The notes under the pieces are model-generated. The model was not told where the DNA came from. It did no database searches and saw only the letters and a program-made list of their open reading frames with translations. A stretch of DNA of 64,000 nucleotides from an uncultured Eubacteriales bacterium (lineage in GTDB: Bacteria > Bacillota > Clostridia > Lachnospirales > Bianqueaceae): contig OMYN01000008.1 of the NCBI GenBank assembly GCA_900315265.1, positions 16,017-80,016 on the forward strand, written 5' to 3'. A program made the translations under genes and the position numbers. Position 1 is the stretch's first letter. Each line of letters starts with the position of its first letter. Shown one piece after another: positions 33,704 through 44,000 of the stretch.

Positions 33704-33738
33704 TCGTTTTCCTGTTTTTCAGGAACAAACAATTTTAT

Positions 33739-33812
33739 GGCGGAGTAGCTCAGTTGGCTAGAGCACGCGGTTCATACCCGCGGTGTCAAGAGTTCGAATC
33801 TCCTCTCCGCTA
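33739..33812 (+). tRNA. tRNA-Met (CAT), elongator
   Basis: 74 bases: acceptor GGCGGAG / CTCCGCT (G-T at the end), anticodon stem CGCGG / CCGCG with loop TTCATAC. The GTTCATACCC context and GGCGG 5' end match elongator tRNA-Met. The T-stem has one mismatch (A50-C64). CCA is not encoded. Confidence 0.9.
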
Positions 33813-33817
33813 CTTAT

Positions 33818-33889
33818 GCGCGAATGGCTCAGAGGTAGAGCATCGCCTTGCCAAGGCGAGGGTCGCGAGTTCGAATCTCGTTTCGCGCT
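33818..33889 (+). tRNA. tRNA-Gly (GCC)
   Basis: 72 bases: acceptor GCGCGAA / TTCGCGC, anticodon stem TCGCC / GGCGA with loop TTGCCAA giving GCC, T-stem GCGAG / CTCGT. Discriminator T; CCA is not encoded. Confidence 0.94.
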
Positions 33890-33895
33890 CTGTTT

Positions 33896-33942
33896 AAAAG
33901 CCCTTAGAAACCGTATGGCTGCGGTTATCTAAGGGCTTTTTA
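33896..33942 (+). terminator. terminator of the tRNA operon
   Basis: AAAAGCCCTTAGA pairs with TCTAAGGGCTTTT (13 bp), ending in a T-run. Confidence 0.85.
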
Positions 33943-34009
33943 CTGTTGAAAACCATAATTTATATTCATTCCGACTGTCGGAAGTTTTTACTGGCAGATA
34001 TATTAATTT

Positions 34010-34606
34010 TTATTTATTGAACTCAAAGACATATTTTTCGAAGGCATTGATGACTTTGGTGGAACCGTAGGTTTCCTCGCGTTTGATCCGGTAATCGTAG
34101 TTCATGTGATTATGGCCGTGTACCATATAAGCCGGGTGATAACGGTCCATCAGATCGTTGAATGCTTTAAAACCACGGTGGGCCAGATCCTCGCCGTCTC
34201 CTATACCGACGGCCGGCGCGTGAGTCAGCAGGATATCGAAGCCTTTATGAAAGAGGATAGAGAAGGCCATGGAAGAGACCCGTTTTTTCATCTGGTTTTC
34301 TGTATACTGAAAAGGACCGTCGTTATATTTCATGGAACCGCCGAAACCTAAGATACGCACTCCGTTGACTGTGATCAGGCGGTCGTCAGCCTCAAGGCAT
34401 CCTTCCGGAGGCTTGGTCAGATACTGTTTATCATGGTTTCCGGGAACGTATACGACCGGGGCTTTGCACATGGTTGCCAGAAAGGTAAGATATTCGGATT
34501 TCAGATCGCCGCAGCAAAGGATCAGATCGATATCCTTAACGTAGTTCTTGTCAAAATAGTCCCACAGGAACTTGGATTCCTGGTCTGCAACTGCAAGGAT
34601 CTTCAT
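34010..34606 (-). CDS. metallophosphoesterase
   Basis: A 198-aa calcineurin-like phosphoesterase. Metal-binding motifs are present in order: GDLKSEY, PGNHDK, LLTHAP and VHGHNH; the first motif (usually DxH) is changed to AVADQES, so one metal ligand may differ from the standard site. These enzymes hydrolyse phosphodiesters or phosphomonoesters; the substrate is unknown. ATG at 34606 is preferred since GAAAGGGAG precedes it. Single gene, convergent with the tRNA operon. Confidence 0.83.
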   Translation of the reverse strand: MKILAVADQESKFLWDYFDKNYVKDIDLILCCGDLKSEYLTFLATMCKAPVVYVPGNHDKQYLTKPPEGCLEADDRLITVNGVRILGFGGSMKYNDGPFQYTENQMKKRVSSMAFSILFHKGFDILLTHAPAVGIGDGEDLAHRGFKAFNDLMDRYHPAYMVHGHNHMNYDYRIKREETYGSTKVINAFEKYVFEFNK

Positions 34607-34730
34607 GGAGGCTCCCTTTCTTTTCAATATAAGCAAAGTCCGTTAATACGGGCATTATAGCATTTTCGGTCAAGGGCAGGCAAATTGTTTGTAAAGGCAA
34701 GTCTGTGCTTAATTTTTAACAAGTTGTTCA

Positions 34731-34759
34731 TTGAAAACAGATCCCGGGCAACCTATAAT
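34731..34759 (+). promoter_or_regulatory. promoter of the aromatic amino acid operon
   Basis: TTGAAA (34731-34736), 17-base spacer, TATAAT (34754-34759). The leader to tyrA is only about 50 bases, too short for a T-box. Confidence 0.78.
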
Positions 34760-34813
34760 AGGTTAGAATTAGATAATTGCCGTATTGTCTGAAATTGTAG
34801 GAGCATGTTTGCT

Positions 34814-35716
34814 ATGAAAAAAGCTGCGTTACCTTTTACCACGATCTCGGTCGTTGGGCTGGGCCTGATGGGGACTTCCCTGATCGAAGCCTGCGAAGAC
34901 GCCGGGACGGTTACTGCTTACGGGATGGGCCGCAATCCGGTATCCATTCAAAAAGGGATCCGGGATAAAGTACTTGCTGACGGTGCAGTGCTGGGGCAGG
35001 AAGACGATCATGCAAGGAAGCTTCTTGCCGGAAGCGATCTGATCGTACTGGCCATGTATCCGTCCGGCCTGCTTCCCTTTATTGAGACTTACCGTGACAG
35101 CTTTTCCAAGGGAACGATCGTGATCGATATCTGCGGCCTTAAAGGGGCTTTTGTGGATAAAGCCCAGGCCCTGATGCCGGAGGGAGTCGAATATATCGGT
35201 ACCCATCCCATGGCGGGACGGGAAACCAGCGGATACGACGCGGCCAACAGCGAATTGTTTCTGGGCACCAGCTTTCTGATCGCACCGACGGACAAGAATA
35301 CGGAAGAAAATATCGACAGGATCATCCGGCTGGCAAAAGCGATCGGCTGCGCCCGCATCCGCAAAGTCAGCCCTGAAGAACACGATGTCATCATAGCTTA
35401 TACCAGCCACATGCCGCATGTGCTGGCCTCATCCCTGATCAATTGCTGGAACGGGACAGAGGACATTGCTTCCTTTACCGGCGGTTCCTTCAGGGACGCG
35501 ACAAGGGTCGCGCAGATCAACAGCCGTTTGTGGACCCAGCTTTTTCTGGATAACAAGGGGCCGCTGATGAAGGAGCTGGACGATTTTCAAAAGGAGCTGG
35601 ACACCTTTAAAAAGGCCCTGGCAGAAGACGATGCGGAAGCCATGAATGCTTTTCTGGACCGGTCCTGCCAGCGTAAAACTGCCTGGAACGAAAGACGGGA
35701 CCGTTATCATGAGTGA
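34814..35716 (+). CDS. tyrA: prephenate dehydrogenase
   Basis: A 300-aa NAD(P)-dependent enzyme of tyrosine synthesis that converts prephenate to 4-hydroxyphenylpyruvate. The Rossmann motif VVGLGLMGTSL at the N-terminus, VIDICGLKG, GTHPMAGRETSGYDAA and the TSHMPHVLA helix are the family blocks. It has no ACT domain, so feedback by tyrosine is not obvious. ATG at 34814 gives proper spacing from AGGAG; the ATG at 34805 is only one base from it. First gene of the aromatic operon; it overlaps aroA by 8 bases. Confidence 0.92.
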   Translation: MKKAALPFTTISVVGLGLMGTSLIEACEDAGTVTAYGMGRNPVSIQKGIRDKVLADGAVLGQEDDHARKLLAGSDLIVLAMYPSGLLPFIETYRDSFSKGTIVIDICGLKGAFVDKAQALMPEGVEYIGTHPMAGRETSGYDAANSELFLGTSFLIAPTDKNTEENIDRIIRLAKAIGCARIRKVSPEEHDVIIAYTSHMPHVLASSLINCWNGTEDIASFTGGSFRDATRVAQINSRLWTQLFLDNKGPLMKELDDFQKELDTFKKALAEDDAEAMNAFLDRSCQRKTAWNERRDRYHE

Positions 35717-36995
35717 AAAGTATATAGGACCCGGCAGGGTAGGGGGCAGTATCGTCATACCGGCTTCCAAGAGCCTTTGCCACAGGGCTATCCTGATGGC
35801 CTCACTGGCACAGGGACGGTCCCTTATCGATAATGTTTATTTTTCCAAGGACGTAGAGGCGACTTTGCAGGTGGCCCGCATACTGGGAACTAAGGTTCAG
35901 GCAGACGGAAGCCGGGTCCTGATCGACGGCTGCGGGATCCATGCGGGAAGCAGTCAAAGAGCTGCCAGTGGACCGACCCTGATCGACTGTTCCGAATCCG
36001 GTTCGACCCTTCGTTTTGTTGTGCCGATCCTGTCGATCGCGGGCATACCGGCAACCTTTACCGGCCGCGGCAAACTTCCCGAGCGCCCCATGGATGTTTA
36101 CTACCGATTATTCGATCAGCAGGGTATAGCCTATCAGACGAGAAACGGGAAACTGCCTCTTACGGTGACCGGCCGTCTTTCGGGCGGTCAGATCTGTATC
36201 GACGGCAGTGTCAGCTCCCAATTTGTTACCGGCCTTTTGATGGCGCTTCCTCTGGCAAAGGAAGATTCCGTGCTGACGATCAGCGGGACCTTTGCCTCTC
36301 GTCCATATGTTGACCTGACACTGGGTATGTCCCGGCGCTTCGGCATCCGGATCGATGAAAAAGACGACCATACCTTTGTAATCAAAGGAAATCAGACCTA
36401 CCGGGCGGCCAATCTTTCTGTCGAAGCAGATGCTTCCCAGGCTGCCTTCATGGCAGCGGCAGGGTTGATCGCTGCCGGTGATCAGGGCCTTATGATCGAG
36501 GGACTTGACCCTGAGACCAGGCAGGGAGACCTTGCCTTTTTGAAATTTGCCGCCTCCATGGGAGGACACATCGAGTGGACAGAGAAAGGCTTGAAGGTCA
36601 AAAGGTCGGATCTTAGAGGGGATCACGTATTCGACTGCGAAAACTGCCCGGATATCGTGCCTATCTTAGCCGTACTGGCTGCCTACGATCACGGAACAGT
36701 TACCATTACCCATGCCGAACGGCTGAGGATCAAAGAATCCGACCGCCTGCAGGCGATGACGGAAGAAATGACAAAAGCAGGAGCTGCCATTGAGCAGACG
36801 CCGGATGGATTGATCATTAAAGGAGGACGCCCCCTTCAGGGTGGAACGGTCCAGGCCTGGAATGATCACCGCATTGCCATGAGTATGGCGGTCGCTGCGC
36901 TGGGGAGCCGGGAGGGTATCACCATCCGGGGAGCCGAGTGCATCAGTAAATCATGGCCTACCTTTTTTGAGGATCTGGCAGCGGTCACACAATAA
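35709..36995 (+). CDS. aroA: 3-phosphoshikimate 1-carboxyvinyltransferase (EPSP synthase)
   Basis: A 428-aa enzyme joining shikimate-3-phosphate and PEP in the shikimate pathway. PASKSLCHRAILMASLA is the N-terminal shikimate phosphate site; ESGSTLRFVVPI, GRGKLPERPM, SSQFVTGLLMALP, RIKESDRLQAMTEEM and NDHRIAMSMAVAAL are the other conserved blocks. SGSTLRF in place of NAGTxxR is typical of the class II-like clostridial enzymes. The ATG at 35709 lies within the end of tyrA; codons further upstream are internal to tyrA. Confidence 0.94.
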   Translation: MSEKYIGPGRVGGSIVIPASKSLCHRAILMASLAQGRSLIDNVYFSKDVEATLQVARILGTKVQADGSRVLIDGCGIHAGSSQRAASGPTLIDCSESGSTLRFVVPILSIAGIPATFTGRGKLPERPMDVYYRLFDQQGIAYQTRNGKLPLTVTGRLSGGQICIDGSVSSQFVTGLLMALPLAKEDSVLTISGTFASRPYVDLTLGMSRRFGIRIDEKDDHTFVIKGNQTYRAANLSVEADASQAAFMAAAGLIAAGDQGLMIEGLDPETRQGDLAFLKFAASMGGHIEWTEKGLKVKRSDLRGDHVFDCENCPDIVPILAVLAAYDHGTVTITHAERLRIKESDRLQAMTEEMTKAGAAIEQTPDGLIIKGGRPLQGGTVQAWNDHRIAMSMAVAALGSREGITIRGAECISKSWPTFFEDLAAVTQ

Positions 36996-37009
36996 TATTT
37001 GAGGAAATT

Positions 37010-38083
37010 ATGAGTAATACCTACGGACAGAGTATCAGACTTTCGATTTTCGGAGAATCGCACGGCAAGGCGATCGGCATGGTGCTGGACGGTGTCGAGC
37101 CGGGCGTTTCCATCGACATGGATCAGCTGGAATTCCAGATGAAAAGGCGGGCGCCGGGCGGAGCTCTGGCGACTTCCCGCAAAGAAGCCGATCAGGTAGA
37201 GTTCGTTTCAGGCATTTTGAACGGAAAGACCTGCGCCAGCCCTATCTGCGGGATCATTGCCAACACCAACACTCATTCTCAGGATTATGCCAATCTGGCA
37301 GCCTGGATGAGGCCTTCCCACGCCGATTATCCCGCATATATGAAATATCACGGTTTTAATGACATCCGGGGAGGCGGCCATTTTTCTGGACGCCTGACAA
37401 CGCCTTTGGTAGCCGCCGGTGAGATCTGCAACCGTGCCTTATGCAATCACATGCCTCTGCAGGCAGGAAGCCACATCGTCAAACTGGGAGAATATGAGGA
37501 ACCATTATGGTCGGATATCCTGCCGGACGTGCTGGCATCTCATGAGAAATTGGCCATCCCCTGCCAGGATCCGGATCGGGTTGCTTCGATCATTGAAAAA
37601 GCCCGTATGGATATGGACAGCGTGGGCGGCATCGTGGAAACAGCTTTATGGGGCGTTCCCGTCGGCCTGGGCGATCCCTTCTTTGACTCGATGGAAAGCC
37701 GCCTGTCCCATATCCTGTTCTCGGTACCGGCGGTCAAAGGGGTCATGTTCGGCGCCGGCGACGGATTTGCCTCGATGAAAGGTTCCGAAGCAAACGATCC
37801 TTATTACTTTGACAACGAAGCCCTGGTCAAGACGAGGACCAATCATAACGGCGGGATCTTAGGCGGTATTACGACGGGAATGCCCATCGTTTTCCGCACC
37901 ATCATCAAACCGACTGCTTCGATTGGTAAAAAGCAGATGTCCGTCAACCTTCAGACAGGGCAGGAGGAAGAGGGGCAGATCAAGGGACGGCACGATCCCT
38001 GTATCGTTTTACGGGCGGTCCCGGTACTGGAAGCTGCGGCCAAGATTGCGGTCTACGACGCGTTCAGGGAGGGTAAATTTTAA
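37010..38083 (+). CDS. aroC: chorismate synthase
   Basis: A 357-aa FMN-dependent enzyme making chorismate from EPSP. The start GQSIRLSIFGESHGKAIG contains the conserved His of signature 1; MRPSHADYPAYMKY is signature 2; RTNHNGGILGGITTGMPI and RHDPCIVLRAVPV complete the active site. GAGGA precedes the ATG. Its TAA shares a base with the pheA ATG (TAATG). Confidence 0.96.
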   Translation: MSNTYGQSIRLSIFGESHGKAIGMVLDGVEPGVSIDMDQLEFQMKRRAPGGALATSRKEADQVEFVSGILNGKTCASPICGIIANTNTHSQDYANLAAWMRPSHADYPAYMKYHGFNDIRGGGHFSGRLTTPLVAAGEICNRALCNHMPLQAGSHIVKLGEYEEPLWSDILPDVLASHEKLAIPCQDPDRVASIIEKARMDMDSVGGIVETALWGVPVGLGDPFFDSMESRLSHILFSVPAVKGVMFGAGDGFASMKGSEANDPYYFDNEALVKTRTNHNGGILGGITTGMPIVFRTIIKPTASIGKKQMSVNLQTGQEEEGQIKGRHDPCIVLRAVPVLEAAAKIAVYDAFREGKF

Positions 38084-39174
38084 TGAGAGATCTGTCAGAA
38101 GTCCGCAAGGATATCAACAAAGTCGACGATCAGATGAGCCGCCTGTTCGCGGAGCGCATGGATCTTGCCAAAGAAGTCGGCGAATATAAAAAAGCTCATG
38201 ATCTTCCGGTCTTCGTTCCCGAACGGGAAGCCGAGATCCTGGAGAAAAAAAGGCAGGCCTTCCCCAACCGCGACGAGGAATTTTTAAAAGCACTGACGGA
38301 ATTTTACCAGACCCTGATGGACCTTTCCAAAGAGGAACAGAAGCGCATCATCGGAAAGCCTCTGCCTATTGGCTTTTACGGAGTGGAAGGTTCCTTTACC
38401 CAGGAAGCCTTTTTCCAAATGTTCGGCCGTATGACCCAGGGCATTTCCTACCAGACCTTCCGGTCCATGTTTGAAGCGGTCCGGGACGGCTCCCTTCGCT
38501 ACGCCGTTGTGCCTTTGGAAAATTCCCTTACCGGTATCATCGATGATGTCTACGACCTTATGGGTGAGTTCAATTTTTACATCATCAGGGAATGCTCGGT
38601 ACGCATCCGTCAGAATCTGCTGGGCCCGGAAGGCAGTCAGATCTCGGATATCCGGCAGGTATATTCACATCCCCAAGGTTTTGCCCAGTCTTCGGACTTT
38701 TTGAGCGCCTATCCGGACTGGCAGCTGATCCCCTACTATAACACCTCCCGCAGCGCCAAGCTGGTAGCGGATTCCAAGGACAAGAGCAAGGCCTGCATCG
38801 CGTCGGGAGAATGTGCCCGCCTGTACGGTTTGAAAGTCCTGTCACCGGACATTATGGATAATGCCGAGAATTTTACCCGCTTTGCCGCGATCAGCCCTAA
38901 TATGGAGAGCAGTCAGGATGCGGACGCTATCAGCCTGTATTTTACACTGACCCATAAACCGGGCAGTCTGTACGGGGTGCTGGAGGAATTTTCCAAGCAT
39001 GATCTGAATATCTTTCGTATCGATTCGAGGCCTATCAAGGGCAAGGTGTGGGAGTATGCCTTTTTCGTAGATGTCGAGGGAAATCTGCAGGATCCGGATG
39101 TGGTCGAGGCTCTTAAAGGAGTCCGGTCCCACTGCCTGTCCTGGCACGTCCTTGGCAATTATAAGAAGCCATGA
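38083..39174 (+). CDS. pheA: chorismate mutase / prephenate dehydratase
   Basis: A 363-aa bifunctional P-protein for phenylalanine synthesis. Residues 1-85 are a type II chorismate mutase ([20 protein letters not shown]). Residues about 97-275 are prephenate dehydratase ([27 protein letters not shown], the conserved Thr/Arg region NFTRFAAI). The C-terminal 80 residues are an ACT domain with [12 protein letters not shown] and the ESRP-like [17 protein letters not shown] motif, so it is probably feedback-inhibited by phenylalanine. It overlaps rnhA by 4 bases. Confidence 0.95.
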   Translation: MRDLSEVRKDINKVDDQMSRLFAERMDLAKEVGEYKKAHDLPVFVPEREAEILEKKRQAFPNRDEEFLKALTEFYQTLMDLSKEEQKRIIGKPLPIGFYGVEGSFTQEAFFQMFGRMTQGISYQTFRSMFEAVRDGSLRYAVVPLENSLTGIIDDVYDLMGEFNFYIIRECSVRIRQNLLGPEGSQISDIRQVYSHPQGFAQSSDFLSAYPDWQLIPYYNTSRSAKLVADSKDKSKACIASGECARLYGLKVLSPDIMDNAENFTRFAAISPNMESSQDADAISLYFTLTHKPGSLYGVLEEFSKHDLNIFRIDSRPIKGKVWEYAFFVDVEGNLQDPDVVEALKGVRSHCLSWHVLGNYKKP

Positions 39175-39662
39175 CAGATGTGACCATTTACACTGACGGA
39201 GCCTGCCGGGGAAATCCCGGCCCTGGCGGTTACGGCTGCCTACTATTGTATACGGACCCTAACGGGCAGGAACATAAGAAAGAAATCAGCGCCGGCTACC
39301 GGCTGACGACTAACAATCGTATGGAGATCATGGCCGTTATAGCCGGACTGGAACTATTGAAGGTGCCCTGCCGGGTAGAGCTGTATTCCGATTCCCAGTA
39401 TGTCGTCAACGCCGTTGAAAAAGGATGGGCGGCCAAATGGCAGCGTTTCGGCTGGTATAAAGACAGCAAACATAAAGAAAAAGCAAAAAACGAGGACCTT
39501 TGGAAAAGGCTGCTGCCTCTTCTTGAAATGCATCAGGTGACCTTTCACTGGGTCAAAGGGCATGCGGACAACGATTATAACAACCGCTGCGATGCCCTGG
39601 CGGTAGCCGCCGCTCAGGATAAGCAGCATCTATTGGAAGATCATCATTATCAAGCGGGGTGA
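39171..39662 (+). CDS. rnhA: ribonuclease HI
   Basis: A 163-aa RNase H that cuts RNA in RNA-DNA hybrids. The four-acid active site is visible: Asp9 in [14 protein letters not shown], Glu in NNRMEIMAV, Asp in YSDSQYVVN and Asp in [14 protein letters not shown], with the substrate-binding [11 protein letters not shown] loop. Its ATG overlaps the pheA stop, so a nucleic-acid enzyme is translationally coupled to an amino acid gene. Confidence 0.95.
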   Translation: MTDVTIYTDGACRGNPGPGGYGCLLLYTDPNGQEHKKEISAGYRLTTNNRMEIMAVIAGLELLKVPCRVELYSDSQYVVNAVEKGWAAKWQRFGWYKDSKHKEKAKNEDLWKRLLPLLEMHQVTFHWVKGHADNDYNNRCDALAVAAAQDKQHLLEDHHYQAG

Positions 39663-39667
39663 TAAAG

Positions 39668-40480
39668 ATGGAAATACAGGATTGGCGTACTTTTTTAGTC
39701 CCATATAACCAGGCGGTAGCGGAGCTTCTGGTAAAATTCCGCAATATCCAGTATGAATACAAGAACCTGGGGACTTATTCGCCGGTCGAACAGGTGACCG
39801 GACGGGTTAAGACCATCAGCAGTATCCTGCAGAAGATGGCCAAAAATAACATTGCTTTTGAAGATCTGGAAGAAAGAATGTCCGATATCGCCGGTATCCG
39901 TATCATCTGCCAGTTCGTGGAAGACATCGATATCGTGGTAAAGCTGATCCGTGAACGTAAAGATATGGAGATCACGGAAGAGACCAACTATATTTCTCAT
40001 AAAAAAGCCAGCGGCTACCGCAGCTATCACATTATCATCAATTATCCGGTCTATACGGCTCTGGGCACCAAAAACGTAAGGGCTGAGATCCAGATCCGGA
40101 CCCTGGGCATGAATTTCTGGTCCATCATCGAACATTCTCTTTCTTACAAATACCGCGGCCAGCTCCCGCCGGGAGTTTCGGAAAGGCTGACCAACGCTGC
40201 GGAAGCCGCTTTTAATATGGATCAGGAAATGTCAGCGATCCGCAGTGAGATCCTGAATGCCCAGGGCACCTTCGAACACCAGGCAAAAGTGGTAAGCGAT
40301 GCCATGAATAATATTCAATCCATTTATCAGCAGAGTGAAAAGATCGCCATGAGAGAGGCGCAGGAAACACTGCTTGAACTGGTAAAGGAAAATAAAATGG
40401 ATGAGATCCGTGATTTCAGCCACCAGCTGGATGCGATCGCGGCCCACCACAAGATACAGAATCTGAGTAATCAGGATTAA
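39668..40480 (+). CDS. small alarmone synthetase, (p)ppGpp synthase (RelQ-like)
   Basis: A 270-aa protein with only the RelA_SpoT synthetase domain (residues about 45-180); no HD hydrolase, TGS or ACT parts. SHKKASGYRSYHIII, VRAEIQIRTLGMNFWSIIEHSLSYKYRG and the DIAGIRIICQF motif are the conserved catalytic elements. It should transfer pyrophosphate from ATP to GDP or GTP. The C-terminal 80 residues are helical, perhaps for oligomerisation. ATG at 39668 is preferred to the GTG at 39659. It follows rnhA by 5 bases and precedes nrdR. Confidence 0.92.
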   Translation: MEIQDWRTFLVPYNQAVAELLVKFRNIQYEYKNLGTYSPVEQVTGRVKTISSILQKMAKNNIAFEDLEERMSDIAGIRIICQFVEDIDIVVKLIRERKDMEITEETNYISHKKASGYRSYHIIINYPVYTALGTKNVRAEIQIRTLGMNFWSIIEHSLSYKYRGQLPPGVSERLTNAAEAAFNMDQEMSAIRSEILNAQGTFEHQAKVVSDAMNNIQSIYQQSEKIAMREAQETLLELVKENKMDEIRDFSHQLDAIAAHHKIQNLSNQD

Positions 40481-40519
40481 ATAATCAAAACGGGGCTCAA
40501 GTAAAACGGAGGCAGCAAG

Positions 40520-41014
40520 ATGAGATGTCCTTATTGCGGAGCGGAAGACACAAGGGTCGTTGATTCACGGTCGCTTGACGACGGGATCGCGATCCGCAGG
40601 CGCCGGGAGTGTGAAAAATGCGGAAAGCGCTTTACAACAAAAGAAATCGTGGAGTCCGTGCCCATCGTCGTCATCAAAAAGGATGGCAGCCGTCAGGAAT
40701 TCGACCGTAAAAAACTGATCGAGAGGATCCTCAGAGCCTGTCAGAAGCGAAAGGTTTCGATGGAATCGATCGAACAGCTGGCGGACCATATCGAAAATGA
40801 GGCCATGAAAAAGCCGCGCCGGGAGATCTCGACCCGTGAGATCGGAGACCTGGTCCTTCAGGGCCTGTGGTCGATCGATCAGGTGGCATATGTGCGTTTC
40901 GCGTCGGTCTACCGCGATTTCGAAAGCCTGGACTCTTTCATGGATGCCATCAAAAACCTGAAAGATACCGAGCCGGACAAGGAAGGAAAAGATCCGCAGA
41001 AAGAAACGGAATAA
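40520..41014 (+). CDS. nrdR: transcriptional repressor NrdR
   Basis: A 164-aa repressor of ribonucleotide reductase genes. The N-terminal zinc ribbon is MRCPYCG...CEKCGKRF, followed by the ATP-cone domain (VIKKDGSRQEFDRKKLIERILRAC) that senses ATP/dATP. GGAGG precedes the ATG. The acidic, Lys-rich last 15 residues extend past the domain. No NrdR boxes or nrd genes are present in the window, so its targets lie elsewhere. Confidence 0.96.
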   Translation: MRCPYCGAEDTRVVDSRSLDDGIAIRRRRECEKCGKRFTTKEIVESVPIVVIKKDGSRQEFDRKKLIERILRACQKRKVSMESIEQLADHIENEAMKKPRREISTREIGDLVLQGLWSIDQVAYVRFASVYRDFESLDSFMDAIKNLKDTEPDKEGKDPQKETE

Positions 41015-41039
41015 GGCTAAAACAAGAGGGGGCATCAAA

Positions 41040-44000
41040 GTGGCTGGAACGTTTTCACCTTCGATCCGTCAGAAAAACATCATCCGGCACCGCGACGGCA
41101 ATCTGCTGGTTTCGGCAGCCGCCGGTTCGGGTAAAACAGCCGTATTGGTGGAGCGAGTCGCCGCTTTACTGACCAGTCCCAAAGACCCGGTCTCGATCGA
41201 TCAGCTGCTGATCGTGACCTTTTCCAATGAAGCGGCCCGCCAGATGAAAGAGCGGATCAGCAGCCGTCTGGAGGAATTGGCGGACGAAGCCCAGGGCCCT
41301 CTTAAGGACCGGCTGCTGGATCAGATCCGCCTGATCCCCATGGCCTCGATCTGTACCAATAACGCCTTCTCGCTGTCCTTATTGAAGGATTATGTAACCC
41401 GTATCGAAATGGTCGATCCGGGCTTTCGGGTAGCGGACGAGGCAGAAATACAGCTTTTGAACAGTGACTGCTTGAAAACGGTCATGGAACGTTTCTATAC
41501 CGATAGTTTAGCGGATCCGGATAAGCCTGCCAGTAAGGATTTCTTTGCTTTTGTCGCCTCCTATGGGTCCAATTATGATGATTCCGGGGCCCAGGAAATG
41601 CTGCTGGATATCTACAGCTTTATGATGAACGATCCCGATCCGGTCGGCTGGCTGAACCGGTCGGTCGATCAGCAGGATCCGGATACCTGGAAAGAAAGGG
41701 ATCCTTGGCAGGAAGATGCCCGGAAAGCTCTTCTTTCTTCTATCACTGACTATATGGACCAGATCCGTCTCAGGCAGTCCATCTACCAAAGATATGCCGG
41801 CAATAAAACAGCCGATAAGATAACTGCGGAATGCCGGGACCTTCTGACGGAACTGGAAACGCTGCAGAAGCAGGGACAGATCTCACAGATGGCTGTGAAA
41901 ATAGAAGACACAGAACTAAGCCGCAATCTGAAGACCATTCTGTCGGAAGAAGACAAAGCTTTGCTGGACACGATACAGCCCGGCAATATTAAAGTAGATA
42001 TAAGGAAAGAGTATAACTACGTATATTCGACAGGAAACCGTGAACGCATGCGGTCCTTTACGGCTCCTGCCATGAGAGGCATGCGGATGGTCCTGTTAGC
42101 TTTTCTCGATGAAGTCGTTCATGAAAAGCAGCAGCGTAACATTCTGGAATTTCATGATTTCGAACAATATGCTCTGAAGATCCTGTCTGACCCCAAGGGG
42201 CCGGACGGCGACAGCGATGTAGCCAGGAACCTTCAAAACCGGTACCGCTATATTTTTATCGACGAATATCAGGACAGCAACGAGATCCAGGAACAGACTA
42301 TTTACCATATAGCCAGAAAGGTCAAGGGACGGCCTGTCGATGTCTTTATGGTAGGAGACGTCAAGCAAAGCATCTATCAGTTCCGCCATGCCGATCCTAC
42401 TTTATTTGCGGATAAATATAACCATTATGGGATCGATCCCATTGAAAAAAGGCTGAGGACGGAAAAAACCGATAAGTACCACCTGGAAGGTCTTATGAAA
42501 ACGGGCAGGCAGGACGTACGGAATAGTCTTCGCAATGACCGTAAGATCCTGCTGTCGGTCAACTACCGCAGCCAGCAGCCTGTTCTGGACGCAGTCAACT
42601 ATATCTTCCAGTCGGTCATGATCAAAGAAGTCGGAGATATTGCCTACGGGCCCAAGGAAAGGCTCAATCCCAGGCCGGGCCTGGATCCATCTTCCTGTAA
42701 AGGGAAAAGCGGCCCCTCCTGTGGACTTACGGTCATTGAAAATTGTCAGACCACAGCTGACGGCATCCGGCAGGAAGGGGAATTTATCGGAAAGACTATA
42801 GGCAGATTAGTCAAGAAGGACGGTTATCAATATCACGATATCGTGGTCCTGGTCAGGACTGCCGAGACGGGACGGATCATCGCGGACGCGCTGGGGCAGC
42901 TTTCGATCCCCTGTTATGCGGAGTCCAAAGAAAACTTTTATTCAGCACTGGAGATCAGGACTATGATCAACCTGCTCAGGGTCATTGATAACCCCCGCCA
43001 GGACATTCCATTGCTGGGTGTGCTTTTGTCGCCGATCGGAGGGATGACCGATCAGGATCTGGCCCTGATGCGCCTTTGTGCTGCCAAGGATCCGGAACAT
43101 AAGGAAATTCTGCTGGATTCGCTCAAAAAGGCGGCGGAAGAAGTAAAAGAGACGGACCATATGGATCCGGAAGAGGCCGCTATGTGCCGAAAAGCCGCTG
43201 ATTTCCTGACAAGGCTGGAAAGATGGCGGACGCTGTCAAGGCGTCTTATCGTGCATGATCTGATCTGGCAGCTTTATCAGGAGACCGGTTATTATCTGTA
43301 TGCTTCGGCCATGCAGGGGGGCAGCCGCCGGCGTATGAATCTGGATCTTTTATTGAATAAGGCCATCGATTTTGAAAGGGGTAGTTTCAGCGGCCTTTAC
43401 CAATTCCTTCGTTTTATCGAGAAAATGGAGGAGAGACAGGTCATCGAGAACGAAGCCCGTCTGTACAGCGAAAGTGAAAATATAGTCCGCATCATGACCA
43501 TCCACAAAAGCAAGGGTCTGGAATTCCCGGTCGTTTTTCTTGCCGGCCTGAACAAGTCTTTCAATAAGCGCGATATCGTTAAAAATTATGTCGTCGATGA
43601 TAAGCTGGGGATCGGGGCTAAGGCGGTAGATTACGAACAAAAGGCCGTTTATTCATCTCCCTCTTTTGATATCGTTTCGGAGCATAAGAAGCAGTCTCAG
43701 ATGGCGGAAGAGGTGCGTATCCTTTACGTTGCCATGACCAGGGCCGTTGAAAAGCTTTATCTGATGGCCTCGGATAAAAACGAGTGCGCGATCGATATGA
43801 CTTCGGCCGGGGAAAAAGATAAGGATCCGCATTTTCGTTTAAACCCCGATGAACTGATGGCCTGCAAGAGTTATTACGATATGATCTCAAAGGTCATCAA
43901 CGGAAAGGGAGGAAAGGTCTTCGATCTGTCGGTCATCCAGGCTGAGGCAGGACAGGAACAGGGCTTGATGACTGTACCGGACCAGGACCCTGACCGGCCG

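Noticed and set aside
34760..34813. T-box or amino acid riboswitch before the aromatic operon
   Set aside because: The leader is about 50 bases, too short, and lacks the T-box sequence and an antiterminator.
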